A stretch of DNA of 64,000 nucleotides from Alcanivorax limicola (GTDB lineage: Bacteria; Pseudomonadota; Gammaproteobacteria; Pseudomonadales; Alcanivoracaceae): positions 1,209,955 to 1,273,954 of the forward strand of contig NZ_JAIOUB010000001.1 of assembly GCF_019931215.1 (NCBI RefSeq). The letters are read 5' to 3'. The position numbers were made by a program, and so were the translations under genes. The notes below the pieces were generated by a model, which searched no databases, was not told the origin of the DNA, and saw only the letters and a list, made by a program, of their open reading frames with translations. Positions 43,196-52,333 of the stretch are shown piece by piece. Every line of letters begins with the position of its first letter. The stretch's first letter is position 1.

Positions 43196-44286
43196 GACGC
43201 TGTCTCAATCTGCGCCAGCAGGTCGCGCCAGGCAGGCAGTTCGGCTTTGCCCGGCTTGCGCTCACCGAACAGGCTGAGCACCAGTTCGCCATCTGCATTG
43301 AAGGCATCAAGTGAGGTGATGTCGCCGTCTTCGGAAGGCCGCCGCACCACCCACACCTGTGTCATCTCGCCGGTGCGCATATGCAGATTGAAATGTGGAT
43401 CGAGCACGTTGAACCATTCGCCCGTGGACAACAGCCGATGCACGCGCCCGGTATAGATCTGCACGATGCCGCGATTGCCGACAAACGCCATGATTGGCGT
43501 GCCGATTTCCGCAACACTGTTGAGCACACTTTCGATGCTGCCCTGGGCCACCGGGCGCGCCCAGGGCTCGCCCACCTGCTGCAGCGCCGTCAGACGATCC
43601 AGCCCGTGGCGTCGCAGCATGTCGTGGAATTGATGCACATCGGTGATGGCCGCCCATTCGTCGCGCAATGGCTGCGGATCGGGCAATGACGGCTTGCGGT
43701 GGAAGACGGGCGCGGGTTGCAGCGCCAGCGCCGGGCGCTGATCCGCATCCGCCGCACGAAAACGCGCCACCAGTGCTGCCCAGGCCGCCATGTCCGTTTC
43801 CCCGGTGGCGTACACCTTGTGCACGGCCTGGCCGCTGTGATCGAACATTTGCAGGCTGTGGCGCGGGCCTTTCGGCCCGGCTTCCGTTACGGCACAGGCA
43901 TGGCCCCAGTGCGAGAAAAACACGCGCAGGTCGATTTCGCCCAGGCACAACCCCATGCGGCCGCCTTCCATGACACTGAACTTGCTCATCTGGCCGGTGG
44001 TTTCGTGCACGACTTCATCGTTGCGCGCCAGCGTCATGATGCGACCGAGCAACGACAGGGACGGATAGATTTCCGTAAACGCCGGTTGCAGCCGTATCAC
44101 CACGTCTTCCGGTTCGGTCAGCAGCAGTTCCAGCTCACTGACGCCGAGCATTGCCGCCGCATTGCGGATGCGCAGCCGGGGCTGTGTCTCGCGCAGCGCG
44201 CGCCACGCCGACTGCAGGGCGTCACGTTGTTCTGACGCACGGGTTGCTGTTGCCTGGGTTGTTTCTTGAGTCGCTGTGTGCGTCAT
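43192..44286 (-). CDS. hmuS: Haem-degrading/trafficking factor (HmuS/ChuS/HemS family)
   Basis: A 364-residue cytoplasmic haem protein with two similar halves. The start is the ATG at 44286 giving MTHTATQETTQ, 4 bp after the hmuY stop. Longer frames upstream of it overlap hmuY and were not used. The first half has MTLARNDEVVHETTG and LGLCLGEIDLR-like GRMGLCLGEIDLRVFFSHW. The second half has IMAFVGNRGIVQIYTGRV and WFNVLDPHFNLHMR. It accepts imported haem and releases or passes on its iron. Confidence 0.94.
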   Translation of the reverse strand: MTHTATQETTQATATRASEQRDALQSAWRALRETQPRLRIRNAAAMLGVSELELLLTEPEDVVIRLQPAFTEIYPSLSLLGRIMTLARNDEVVHETTGQMSKFSVMEGGRMGLCLGEIDLRVFFSHWGHACAVTEAGPKGPRHSLQMFDHSGQAVHKVYATGETDMAAWAALVARFRAADADQRPALALQPAPVFHRKPSLPDPQPLRDEWAAITDVHQFHDMLRRHGLDRLTALQQVGEPWARPVAQGSIESVLNSVAEIGTPIMAFVGNRGIVQIYTGRVHRLLSTGEWFNVLDPHFNLHMRTGEMTQVWVVRRPSEDGDITSLDAFNADGELVLSLFGERKPGKAELPAWRDLLAQIETAS

Positions 44287-44290
44287 GGGG

Positions 44291-45508
44291 CTACTCCTGG
44301 GTATGGTCCTGGGTATGGTCCTGGGTTTCGTCAAGATCAAGCTGCCGCCAGCGCAGGCGCGGGTGGCCACTGGCACCGCCTTCGCTGTAGTAGCCGGTGA
44401 CCTGCAACTGGAATTGCGGTGCGTCGTCGTCATTGCGATCGGTATCAATGCGGTAGACGCGGTAGTTCGGCCACAGGCGGTGGTTGCCCTGCAGGTTGTA
44501 GGCGTACCAGCTTTGCTGCGCGAAGATGCCGCTGCTGCTGTCGGCGGCATAAAGCTGTGCCGGAATCGGCTCGCCGCTGTCGGGGTCGATGGTCGCGCTC
44601 TGCCAGGTGGCCAGGTCCGCCCAGTCATGCGGGCCGAATACGCCACCGGCGCCGTCGCCGCTGTCGCCGCTATTGCTGCGCAGGAAGAAGTTCATGCCAG
44701 AAAAACCGGCCTTGATATCCCAGGCGTTGCCGGTGCAATCCACAATCTCGTCAGCGTTGAAATCGAAGCAGACTTCGCCGCCCGCCGGCGGCAAGGTGCC
44801 GGTAAAGGTGGCCTCGGTGGTGAACTGGTCCGAATCCGGCACCTGCACATCAAATTCGAAGGTAAAGGTTTCCACGCCATTGCCATCGCGGGTGCAGAAA
44901 ACGATATCGGTGGCGCGGACGCGGGCATAGCTGTTGCCTTCACCGGATTTCAGCAACCAGCCCTTGTCCGGGTTGGCCACAATCAGGCCGGCACCCGCAT
45001 CACACTGCGGTGCGCTGTGCTGATACAGATACCAGTCGTTCATGCCGCCGAAAGCACTGGAGAGGCGGTCCACGATCCAGGCATTAGTGGCCGGGGCCGG
45101 ATAATCTTCCAGCAAGGGAGTCAGCTCGGAATCCGGCGTGGCATTCAGAAATACGCTGCTGTTCGGCTCGCCGTCGCCGTCATAGAAATCATCCTGCGCC
45201 GCCACCAGCGCACCGGCCGTATTGCCCGGGCCGGAATCGCCGCCATTCAGACGCAGTTCGGTGCGACGCAGCGCGATGTGCCAGTCGCCGTCTTCGGCCA
45301 CGGTGTCGCCGCTTTCCAGATTCACATGCACCCAGTCGGTATAACTGCTGGCGTCGTAGCTGCGCGCCTGGACATCCGGCTGCTCATCGCCGCCGCCGTT
45401 ACCCGGCGGTGTGCTGCTGCCTGATGAGCCGCCGCAGGCAGCCAGTGCCATCACGGCGGCGCCCATCAGCGACACACGCCAGTGCGAAAATGTTCTTCTG
45501 TCTTGCAT
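44291..45508 (-). CDS. hmuY: HmuY-family haem-binding lipoprotein
   Basis: A 405-residue outer-membrane lipoprotein; signal ends in VMALAACGG. The HmuY pattern DGDWHIALRRTELRLNGGDS (about residues 73-92) and NWYLYQHS-like NDWYLYQH, YRVYRID and the C-terminal FQLQVTGYY are present. It likely captures haem at the cell surface for the TonB receptor encoded next to it. The end carries short DHTQ repeats in protein and tandem repeats in DNA, possibly length-variable. Confidence 0.88.
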   Translation of the reverse strand: MQDRRTFSHWRVSLMGAAVMALAACGGSSGSSTPPGNGGGDEQPDVQARSYDASSYTDWVHVNLESGDTVAEDGDWHIALRRTELRLNGGDSGPGNTAGALVAAQDDFYDGDGEPNSSVFLNATPDSELTPLLEDYPAPATNAWIVDRLSSAFGGMNDWYLYQHSAPQCDAGAGLIVANPDKGWLLKSGEGNSYARVRATDIVFCTRDGNGVETFTFEFDVQVPDSDQFTTEATFTGTLPPAGGEVCFDFNADEIVDCTGNAWDIKAGFSGMNFFLRSNSGDSGDGAGGVFGPHDWADLATWQSATIDPDSGEPIPAQLYAADSSSGIFAQQSWYAYNLQGNHRLWPNYRVYRIDTDRNDDDAPQFQLQVTGYYSEGGASGHPRLRWRQLDLDETQDHTQDHTQE

Positions 45509-45547
45509 GGTGATCTCCCTCCGGTTGTGTTGCAGGCCGCACCTTCT

Positions 45548-47563
45548 TCAGCGCTGGCCAAATTGATAACGCGCGCCGAGATAAATAAAACGCCCGACGA
45601 TCGGTGAAAAATCCGCCGGGTCGGTAAAGTCGCGTTGTGTGTCAAACAGGTTGTCGACGCCCGCCAGCACACTCAGTGCTGGCGTCGCCTGATGCGTCAG
45701 ACTGATATCCAGTGCGCGCCAGGCTGGCGAGCGCGCCCCGGCGCTGGTGGCCAGTTCGTCACTCTGGTAGCGGCCGCGCAGGGTCAGTTCGGTGGTTTCC
45801 GTGACGCCCAGATTGATGCCCGCGCGGCTGATATCCCGGGGGCGGCGCGTCAGACGCTGACCGCTGTCGCGGTCTTCGGTCTGCATATGGGTGTGGTTGA
45901 GATGCAGGCTCAGGCGCGGCGCGATGGCCCAGTCCAGTCCGACTTCGGCGCCGCGTGTCATAGCACGGGCGACGTTGTCGTACTGGTACTCCTGCACAGT
46001 GCCGCCCGGCACCGGGTCGGTATCCGCATCGATCTGAATCAGGTTGCGCAGGGCGTTATGAAACACGCCCAGTTCCAGCACCCATTGCTCGCGCCAGGAA
46101 AAAGTGGTGCCCAATTGCCAGCTCTGCGAGCGCTCCGGTTGCAGATCGGGATTGCCGATCACCACATAGCCGAGCTGGCTGTGATCGAACAGATAGAAGC
46201 GCTCTTTCAGGTTGGGCACGCGGTAGCCCTGCCCCCAGCCCAGCCGCGCGGTGGTGCGCCAGTCACTGCCGCGCCACAGGTGCCAGCGGGCGCCGGCGTT
46301 ACCGGCGACATGGCTGCCGAAGTCGCTGTCGTACTGGTGGCGCACACCCAGCACCAGCTCCAGAGCGTCGCCAATAAAAAACGTGTCCTGGCGAAAGATT
46401 TCGTCGCTGCGGCGGCTGACGCGATCCGTGCCGTCCAGCTCGGACACACCGTCCTTGGTCTGGCGCAGGCTTTCGTGGTGCAGGTCGCCGCCCATCTGGA
46501 AGCTGTAGCCCAGAGCGCCATCCATGCCGTCGTAATAGCGGCTGTCCACTTGCAGCGAAAGCTGGGACAGGTCCATCTCTGCATAGCGGTCGTCAAAGGG
46601 ACCGGTGGGGGAATATTTCAGGGTGTCGTCGCTGAACTGCTCGTGCACGCCATTGAGCTGCACCGCGAAGCCGCCCGGCCAGGCCCAGCGCCCGCCCGCC
46701 ACATAACGGTCGCGAATGACCGCTTCGGTCTTGCTGGTGTTGAGCAAGACGCCGCCGGGCAACTGTTCCGACGCGCGGCTGATGCCGTCTTCAGTAAACC
46801 GTCCGCCTTGCAGATAGAAGCGCCCGTCGGGCGAGGGATGCCATTCCAGCCGCGCGTCGTACTGTTGCCGGTCCACTTCATCCGAGGGGCGTGCCCAACC
46901 GCCAGGCACCGGGGTGATACCGTCGCTCTCCAGACGGTCAGCCGCCAGCCGCAAGCGCAAGGTCTCGGTGCCGGTGTCCACCCGGGCGCGGGCATGGCGG
47001 CGTGCTGCATCAATGCGGTTACCGGACGGGTTCTGGCTGCCGTAGCTGCCCACATCCCCCTGAATCTCGCCACTGAAGCCCGGTGTCACATCGCGGGTAA
47101 TGACATTGATGACACCGCCCATGGCGGCGCTGCCGTATTGCGCCGAGGTGGCGCCCTTGACGATCTCGATGCGCTCGACTTCGGTCAGCGCGAGTTGGCT
47201 GACATCCACGGTGGAGCCGGTGCTGGCCGAAATACGCAGGCCGTCCACCAGTACCAGCACCTGCTCGCCGCTCAGGCCTTGCAGGGAGACTTCATACCCG
47301 GCCTTGCCGTGAATCTCGCGCAGCTGCAGCCCGGCGACATTTTCCAGCGCTTCTTTCAACGAACGGGCGTGGGTGCGCTCCAGTTCCTGGCGAGTGACCA
47401 CTTCCGTGCGCACGGGCGCGTCGATCACACTGCGCTCGGTGCGGGTGCCGGTGATGACCACCTGATCCAGCCACGCCGTTTCGGTGGCATAGGTCGCCAC
47501 GGGCACAACCAGCGCGGCAAGCATGGCGCCCGACAGCCAATACGGGTGTTGAAAGAACTTCAT
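45548..47563 (-). CDS. hmuR: TonB-dependent haem/haemoglobin receptor
   Basis: A 671-residue outer-membrane receptor for haem. The plug domain starts after the signal (VITGTRTERSVIDAPVRTEVV, then GEQVLVLVDGLRI and ATSAQYGSAAMGGVINVITR). The barrel holds the haem-receptor pair YRVPNLKERFY (FRAP-like) and GNPDLQPERSQSW (NPNL-like), and the protein ends with aromatic-rich YLGARYQFGQR. A Fur box lies 25 bp upstream. It is the first gene of hmuRYSTUV. Confidence 0.95.
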   Translation of the reverse strand: MKFFQHPYWLSGAMLAALVVPVATYATETAWLDQVVITGTRTERSVIDAPVRTEVVTRQELERTHARSLKEALENVAGLQLREIHGKAGYEVSLQGLSGEQVLVLVDGLRISASTGSTVDVSQLALTEVERIEIVKGATSAQYGSAAMGGVINVITRDVTPGFSGEIQGDVGSYGSQNPSGNRIDAARRHARARVDTGTETLRLRLAADRLESDGITPVPGGWARPSDEVDRQQYDARLEWHPSPDGRFYLQGGRFTEDGISRASEQLPGGVLLNTSKTEAVIRDRYVAGGRWAWPGGFAVQLNGVHEQFSDDTLKYSPTGPFDDRYAEMDLSQLSLQVDSRYYDGMDGALGYSFQMGGDLHHESLRQTKDGVSELDGTDRVSRRSDEIFRQDTFFIGDALELVLGVRHQYDSDFGSHVAGNAGARWHLWRGSDWRTTARLGWGQGYRVPNLKERFYLFDHSQLGYVVIGNPDLQPERSQSWQLGTTFSWREQWVLELGVFHNALRNLIQIDADTDPVPGGTVQEYQYDNVARAMTRGAEVGLDWAIAPRLSLHLNHTHMQTEDRDSGQRLTRRPRDISRAGINLGVTETTELTLRGRYQSDELATSAGARSPAWRALDISLTHQATPALSVLAGVDNLFDTQRDFTDPADFSPIVGRFIYLGARYQFGQR

Positions 47564-47587
47564 GACAGCACAGCTTCTTATCGCTAT

Positions 47588-47602
47588 TGATAACTATTCT
47601 CA
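47588..47602 (-). promoter_or_regulatory. Fur box
   Basis: On the minus strand TGAGAATAGTTATCA, matching the core TGATAATNATTATCA with two mismatches, within the hmuR promoter. Iron repression of the haem operon is expected. Confidence 0.82.
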
Positions 47603-47657
47603 ATAGTGAAGCCGCAGAAATTACATGTCAATAGGAATCATTTGCATTAGATCAGTA

Positions 47658-49151
47658 TCAGCGCTTCTTGCGCGGACGCAGGACGAGGCTGGTGCCCAGC
47701 ACCACGAGGGCGAGGATAAGCAGCACCACAACGCTGATGACCAGATCCCGGGCAGGGGCGCTGAGGCCCAGTTTGCCGAGGAAGTGGAATTTGTGCAGGT
47801 GCATGAAATGCTGGCTGCGCAAGCGGCCTTCAGGGGTGGTGAGGTGGGCCACATGACCGGTGTGGGTTTCCAGGAAGAGCACGCTGACGGGACCGTCGCG
47901 CAGGGCGATGCGTTGCACCGGCAGGCGTTTGTAGACCGAGACATAGTCCATGGCGAAATCCGGCAGGGCGCGAGTAAAAGCGACCGGCGGCATGGCCTGG
48001 CCTGATTCGCCAAACCAGCGCGCGGCCAGCTCCAGGGCATAGGCCTGGTCGCCCTCCTCCACCACCGCGCCGGTGATGGCGTGGCGGTAGTGAATCACAT
48101 CACCTTCCGGTGTGGCCTCGCGCAGTTGCCACATGGGCTCGCCGTCCAGGCGTGCCTGGGACAGACCTACAGTGCGCGGGGTGACCGCTTCCAGGGGGTT
48201 GAAGGCCAGTTCGTCGACGGCCATGCGGGTATCGGCGCGCCAGGCCAGATGGTCCTCGCTCTGGTACTGGCCGAGCACCACATGCAGACCGCTGCTGGCA
48301 AAGCCGAGCATGGCCAGCGCCATGACCAGCCCGAGACGACGATGCCAGCGGTGAGCCCCGCCCCGTCCTTCGCGCCCGCGGCGTTTGCGCCATTGCAGGG
48401 CATACAACAAGAGCCCGCCGACCCCCACGACAAAGGTGAGGCCGATCAGTACCGTGATCACCACCAGGCGCAGCGGATGATGGCGCTCGCCAAGAAAATG
48501 CCAGTTATGGAACTGGGCGAAGGTCCACAGGCCGATGCGGCGCCAGGTGTTGTCCGCCGTGGCCAGACGCTGGCCGAGCACATCGATGTACAACTGGATG
48601 CCGTCGGCGCGATCAAAGCTGACCCGATGCACCGGCAGCATGCGATTGACGAAACGGTACTGCAGATCGAAATCATCCAGGCGTGTCACATCGGTGATCT
48701 GTGCCTGCCCATCGCCCAGAAGAATCCGCGACAAGGCCATCGCGTGCAGGCGCGCGCCGCCCACGATAGGCATGCCGTTGACGGCATCGTAGTAGCTGAT
48801 GGCCACGTTGGCCGGAGGCCGCGCCTCGCGCCAGCGATCATTGGCCTGCGCTTCACCGTAGACCGCCACTTGCCATTGCGGGCGCCCGGCCACGTAAACC
48901 AGATTGATCTGATCCACTGCGGTATAGCCATGCCGTTCCAGCAGACGCTGTGGCGGTATCACCGACTGCGCATCCGGCAGCGCTGGCAGAGCAACCTGCT
49001 GCCAGCGCACGTCCGGCGTCCAGACATGTGCCATCAGCGGGTGGGTCAGGCCGCTGATCACCCACAACGCCACGGGCAGCGCAACAATCAGGGCGAGCCG
49101 GCGGTGCCAGCGGTACAGCAAGGGCAGCATGGTCTGGATGTCCTGTTTCAT
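47658..49151 (-). CDS. PepSY-associated membrane protein
   Basis: A 497-residue inner-membrane protein of the PepSY_TM family with about four helices and a large periplasmic part. The N-terminus reads LYRWHRRLALIVALPVALWV, with histidines HRR and later HNWHFLG, HRWHRRLGLVM and MHLHKFHFLG that could bind haem or metal. It follows the TonB receptor gene by 18 bp on the same strand. Such pairs occur in siderophore or metal uptake, where the PepSY protein may reduce the metal. Confidence 0.88.
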   Translation of the reverse strand: MKQDIQTMLPLLYRWHRRLALIVALPVALWVISGLTHPLMAHVWTPDVRWQQVALPALPDAQSVIPPQRLLERHGYTAVDQINLVYVAGRPQWQVAVYGEAQANDRWREARPPANVAISYYDAVNGMPIVGGARLHAMALSRILLGDGQAQITDVTRLDDFDLQYRFVNRMLPVHRVSFDRADGIQLYIDVLGQRLATADNTWRRIGLWTFAQFHNWHFLGERHHPLRLVVITVLIGLTFVVGVGGLLLYALQWRKRRGREGRGGAHRWHRRLGLVMALAMLGFASSGLHVVLGQYQSEDHLAWRADTRMAVDELAFNPLEAVTPRTVGLSQARLDGEPMWQLREATPEGDVIHYRHAITGAVVEEGDQAYALELAARWFGESGQAMPPVAFTRALPDFAMDYVSVYKRLPVQRIALRDGPVSVLFLETHTGHVAHLTTPEGRLRSQHFMHLHKFHFLGKLGLSAPARDLVISVVVLLILALVVLGTSLVLRPRKKR

Positions 49152-49169
49152 TAATTACAGTTGGTTCAC

Positions 49170-51371
49170 TCAATAACGGTATTCGACGCCCGCGTACCAG
49201 GCGCGGGGCGCGCCAGGCGTGATGGCCGCCGCGCTGCTCATCGGATTCGCCGCCACCGTGGGCGAGCCTGTGGCGACATAGACTTCATCGGTCAGGTTAT
49301 GGCCGTCGACAAACAGGCGCAGCCCGTTGGCGAATGCCTTGCTGACCGTCAGCCCCCACAACGTGTGCGACGGTGCCCGCCACAAACGCCCGCCATCGTT
49401 GCTGTAGGTCAGATCATAATCGCTGACGTAGCGCATGTTCGGCGCAATCACCACACCGTCCACCGTGCTGTAGCGCAGGCTGGCAAACACCGTATGCTGC
49501 GGAATGGTGGGCAGGCGGCTGTTGCCGAAATCCGGGTCGTCATCAAAGCGGAAGTCGGACCAGTTGTATACGGCTGTCAGCATCACACTATCGCCGCCGC
49601 GCAACAGGCTATCCGCAAGATGCACGCCACCGCCGAATTCCACGCCGTAGCGGCGCGTCTCGCCGCGCGCATTAAACGTGCCCGAGGCGCCATCCAGATC
49701 CAGGTTCAGAATTTCGTTATCAATGCGCGTCTGATAAAGCACCAGGTCCCAGTAACCCCACTCCAGCACGCCGCGCGTACCGATCTCGGCAGTGACGGCA
49801 TCCTGCTGATCCAGAGCGGCGGGTTCCGGGTTGTTGCCCAGCTCGGAGGAAGACGGGCCTTCGATACTGCGCGCCAGTTGCACAAAGGCCATCTGCCCCG
49901 GCACCCATTCAAACGTGGCGCCCAGCTTGGGCGAGACACCGCGATAGGTCACGGTATAGCTGTTGTCGTCGGGGTCCGCTGACGGCTGAGGGAATGGCGC
50001 GCAGTCCGGGCACGGCGGTGGCACGTCGCGCTGAAAATCATCGAACACCCGCCGCGAGTGCAGCGCCTGGGCACCCAGGTTGACGCGCCAGCGCGGGCTG
50101 ACCTGCCAGCCGCGCTCGGCATAGGCCTCGAATTGCAGCGTGCGCAAGCGCGCATCAAAGGTCTGATTGCCCTTGCGCTGGCCGTCGGTGGTTTGCTGGA
50201 AGCGCGCCAGATCGTCACTGCCCTGCCCTGCCCGCACGCCGGCAACCAGCGAATGGCCAGCGCTGTCGGTGGCGTTGTAATCCACACTCAAGCCATGGCT
50301 CTCGACGCGATTGTCGATAATGCCCACAAACGGCGTTGGCAAATGATCCAGCCGTCCCCGGTTCAGAAAAAAGCTGGTGGTCAGGCTGCGCTGCGCATCA
50401 ATCTGCCACAGCGTGCGATTGGCAAAGCGGGCATCTTGCCAGTTGCGGTCGGCATCATACTGGCGGTTGAAGGCTGCCGCATCGCGGCGGGTATCACGGT
50501 TCAGTTGATCCAGCGGGATCGCGCCCGGCAGTTGCAACTGCGCATCAGTGAGAAACAGGTACGTGCGATTCTCGATATCGTCGCGCAACCGAAAGCCGAC
50601 ATTACTGTTGAAGCGCAGCGCGTTCTGCCGCGACTGGTCACGGAAGCCGTCGAGATAGCTGTGATTGAGGCTGACGAAGTGATCGACGTCCCCGGCGGCA
50701 CCACCGTGGGCAATCTGGTTACGCCGGTAGCCAAAGCTGCCTGCTTCGCTGCGCAGCAGCCATCCGGGCGTGTTGCGACCGGTGCGGCTGGCATAGTTGA
50801 TCACCCCACCCGTGGTCGCCGCCCCCAACGCCAGGCCGGCCGGCCCGCGATAAATCTCGGCATGATCATAGGCCAGCAGGTCGAGCAGCTGATTAGTGGT
50901 GCCGCCGTCCAGGCTGCCCAGCGGCACACCATCCTGATAAGAGCGCACCCCCCGCCCGAAGCTGTTGCTGGAAATTCCCGAACCCCGAATCGCCAGCCTT
51001 ACATCGTCACCGCCATTCTGATTGGTGACCCAGACACCCGGCACGCGCTTGAACAGATCCTCCTGGCTGGCCGCATGGCCCTCCCGCCACTGCTCCCCGT
51101 CCAGCAGCGCCTGAGCGCGGGAAGCACGGAAAAAGGGCTCGAGTTTGTCAGCTGCGGTGGCTGAAAGGCTCGTGTCTGCCGCCTCAGTCCGCACCTCGAC
51201 CCGCTCCAGTCGGGCACCCTGCGCCGCCTCACGCGCCTCTCCGGGGGCATGATCGGCATGGGATGCCGATGCCCCCATCAGGGCCGCAGCCCCCAGCAGA
51301 CCAGCCCATACAGGAGCCAATACGCTTGCCCGGAGGGCATCTGGATGCGCAAATCGCTTGATACAGGTCAT
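49170..51371 (-). CDS. TonB-dependent outer-membrane receptor
   Basis: A 733-residue TonB-dependent receptor. The start is the ATG giving MTCIKRFAHPDALRASVLAP; it precedes the signal peptide (VWAGLLGAAALMGASASHA). The plug has DVRLAIRGSGISSNSFGRGV, YQDGVPLGSLDGG and GPAGLALGAATTGGVINYAS. The C-terminus is VEYRY, with the final aromatic residue usual for barrels. The substrate is unknown; a siderophore or metal complex is likely from its PepSY partner and position next to haem genes. A two-component regulator is divergent from it. Confidence 0.92.
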   Translation of the reverse strand: MTCIKRFAHPDALRASVLAPVWAGLLGAAALMGASASHADHAPGEAREAAQGARLERVEVRTEAADTSLSATAADKLEPFFRASRAQALLDGEQWREGHAASQEDLFKRVPGVWVTNQNGGDDVRLAIRGSGISSNSFGRGVRSYQDGVPLGSLDGGTTNQLLDLLAYDHAEIYRGPAGLALGAATTGGVINYASRTGRNTPGWLLRSEAGSFGYRRNQIAHGGAAGDVDHFVSLNHSYLDGFRDQSRQNALRFNSNVGFRLRDDIENRTYLFLTDAQLQLPGAIPLDQLNRDTRRDAAAFNRQYDADRNWQDARFANRTLWQIDAQRSLTTSFFLNRGRLDHLPTPFVGIIDNRVESHGLSVDYNATDSAGHSLVAGVRAGQGSDDLARFQQTTDGQRKGNQTFDARLRTLQFEAYAERGWQVSPRWRVNLGAQALHSRRVFDDFQRDVPPPCPDCAPFPQPSADPDDNSYTVTYRGVSPKLGATFEWVPGQMAFVQLARSIEGPSSSELGNNPEPAALDQQDAVTAEIGTRGVLEWGYWDLVLYQTRIDNEILNLDLDGASGTFNARGETRRYGVEFGGGVHLADSLLRGGDSVMLTAVYNWSDFRFDDDPDFGNSRLPTIPQHTVFASLRYSTVDGVVIAPNMRYVSDYDLTYSNDGGRLWRAPSHTLWGLTVSKAFANGLRLFVDGHNLTDEVYVATGSPTVAANPMSSAAAITPGAPRAWYAGVEYRY

Positions 51372-51546
51372 GTGGGGGCTCCGGAAAACGGCGTACAGTA
51401 TTCCGGGAAGGTGTCGGTCGAACAATGTGGCGTATTGTCGCAGCCAGCCGACGTACGGTCGCGGCCTTGATGTTGCCTTGACGCGGTCATCAGGACGATA
51501 GTGATATCTATAACGGATCACATCAGAGATAAAGGAACAGGCTGCC

Positions 51547-52245
51547 ATGACCCGACCACTGGAAAAACTCGCAATACTGCTGGTGGAAGACCACCGCCAA
51601 CTGGCCCAGACCGTGGTTGAATACCTGGAAGAGCTGGGCGCTTCCGCTGATTATGCCGGCGACGGCGGCCTGGCGCGGGAGCTGCTGCGCGAACACCACT
51701 ACGATCTGATTCTGCTGGACATCATGTTGCCCGGCGAAGATGGCTACTCGTTGTGCCAGTATCTGCGCAACGATCTGACGCTGGATACGCCGGTGATCTT
51801 TCTGACCGCACGCGATCAGCTGGACGACAAACTCGAAGGTTTCTCCCGCGGCGGCGACGACTATCTCATCAAGCCCTTCGCCTTGCCCGAGCTGTCTGCC
51901 CGCATTCAGGCACTGGTACGGCGCGAGCGCCGCGAAGTGGCCCCGCACATTCTGGCGGTGGCTGATCTGGAACTGGACCCGGCGCGCCAGGAAGTCCGCC
52001 GCGACGGTCAGGTGTTGAAACTGTCACCGACCGCGTTCCGCATTCTGCGCATTCTGATGCGGGAAACGCCGAAGGTGGTAAGCCGCGAGCAGCTGGAGCA
52101 GGAACTGTGGGGCGATCTGGTGCCGGACTCCGATGCACTGCGCAGCCATCTGTACAACCTGCGCAAGGCGGTGGACAAACCGTTCGATGTGCACCTGCTG
52201 GAAACCATGCCCGGCGTCGGCTTCTGCATCCGTCAGCCTGCCTGA
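51547..52245 (+). CDS. OmpR-family response regulator
   Basis: A 232-residue response regulator. The receiver domain (about 8-120) has ILLVEDHRQLAQ, the phospho-acceptor Asp in LILLDIMLPGEDGYS and the Lys in LIKPFALPELSAR. The winged-helix domain (about 140-230) has LSPTAFRILRILMRETPKVV and YNLRKAVDKPF. It is divergent from the TonB receptor (175 bp gap) and convergent with a histidine kinase gene that is probably its partner. Confidence 0.94.
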   Translation: MTRPLEKLAILLVEDHRQLAQTVVEYLEELGASADYAGDGGLARELLREHHYDLILLDIMLPGEDGYSLCQYLRNDLTLDTPVIFLTARDQLDDKLEGFSRGGDDYLIKPFALPELSARIQALVRRERREVAPHILAVADLELDPARQEVRRDGQVLKLSPTAFRILRILMRETPKVVSREQLEQELWGDLVPDSDALRSHLYNLRKAVDKPFDVHLLETMPGVGFCIRQPA

Positions 52246-52273
52246 CACCCGCAGCACCTACCGCGCAAAACAG

Positions 52274-52302
52274 AAAAGGCGAGCCACGTGCTCGCCTTTT
52301 TT
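52274..52302. terminator. Bidirectional terminator
   Basis: AAGGCGAGC-CACGT-GCTCGCCTT with A and T runs on either side, between the convergent response-regulator and kinase genes. Confidence 0.92.
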
Positions 52303-52333
52303 GTTGATCTCGGATTAATGCTAACCAGACAGG

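Noticed and set aside
45635-47590. A 651-codon open frame antisense to hmuR
   Set aside because: Opposite a clear TonB receptor; no domain, no ribosome site.
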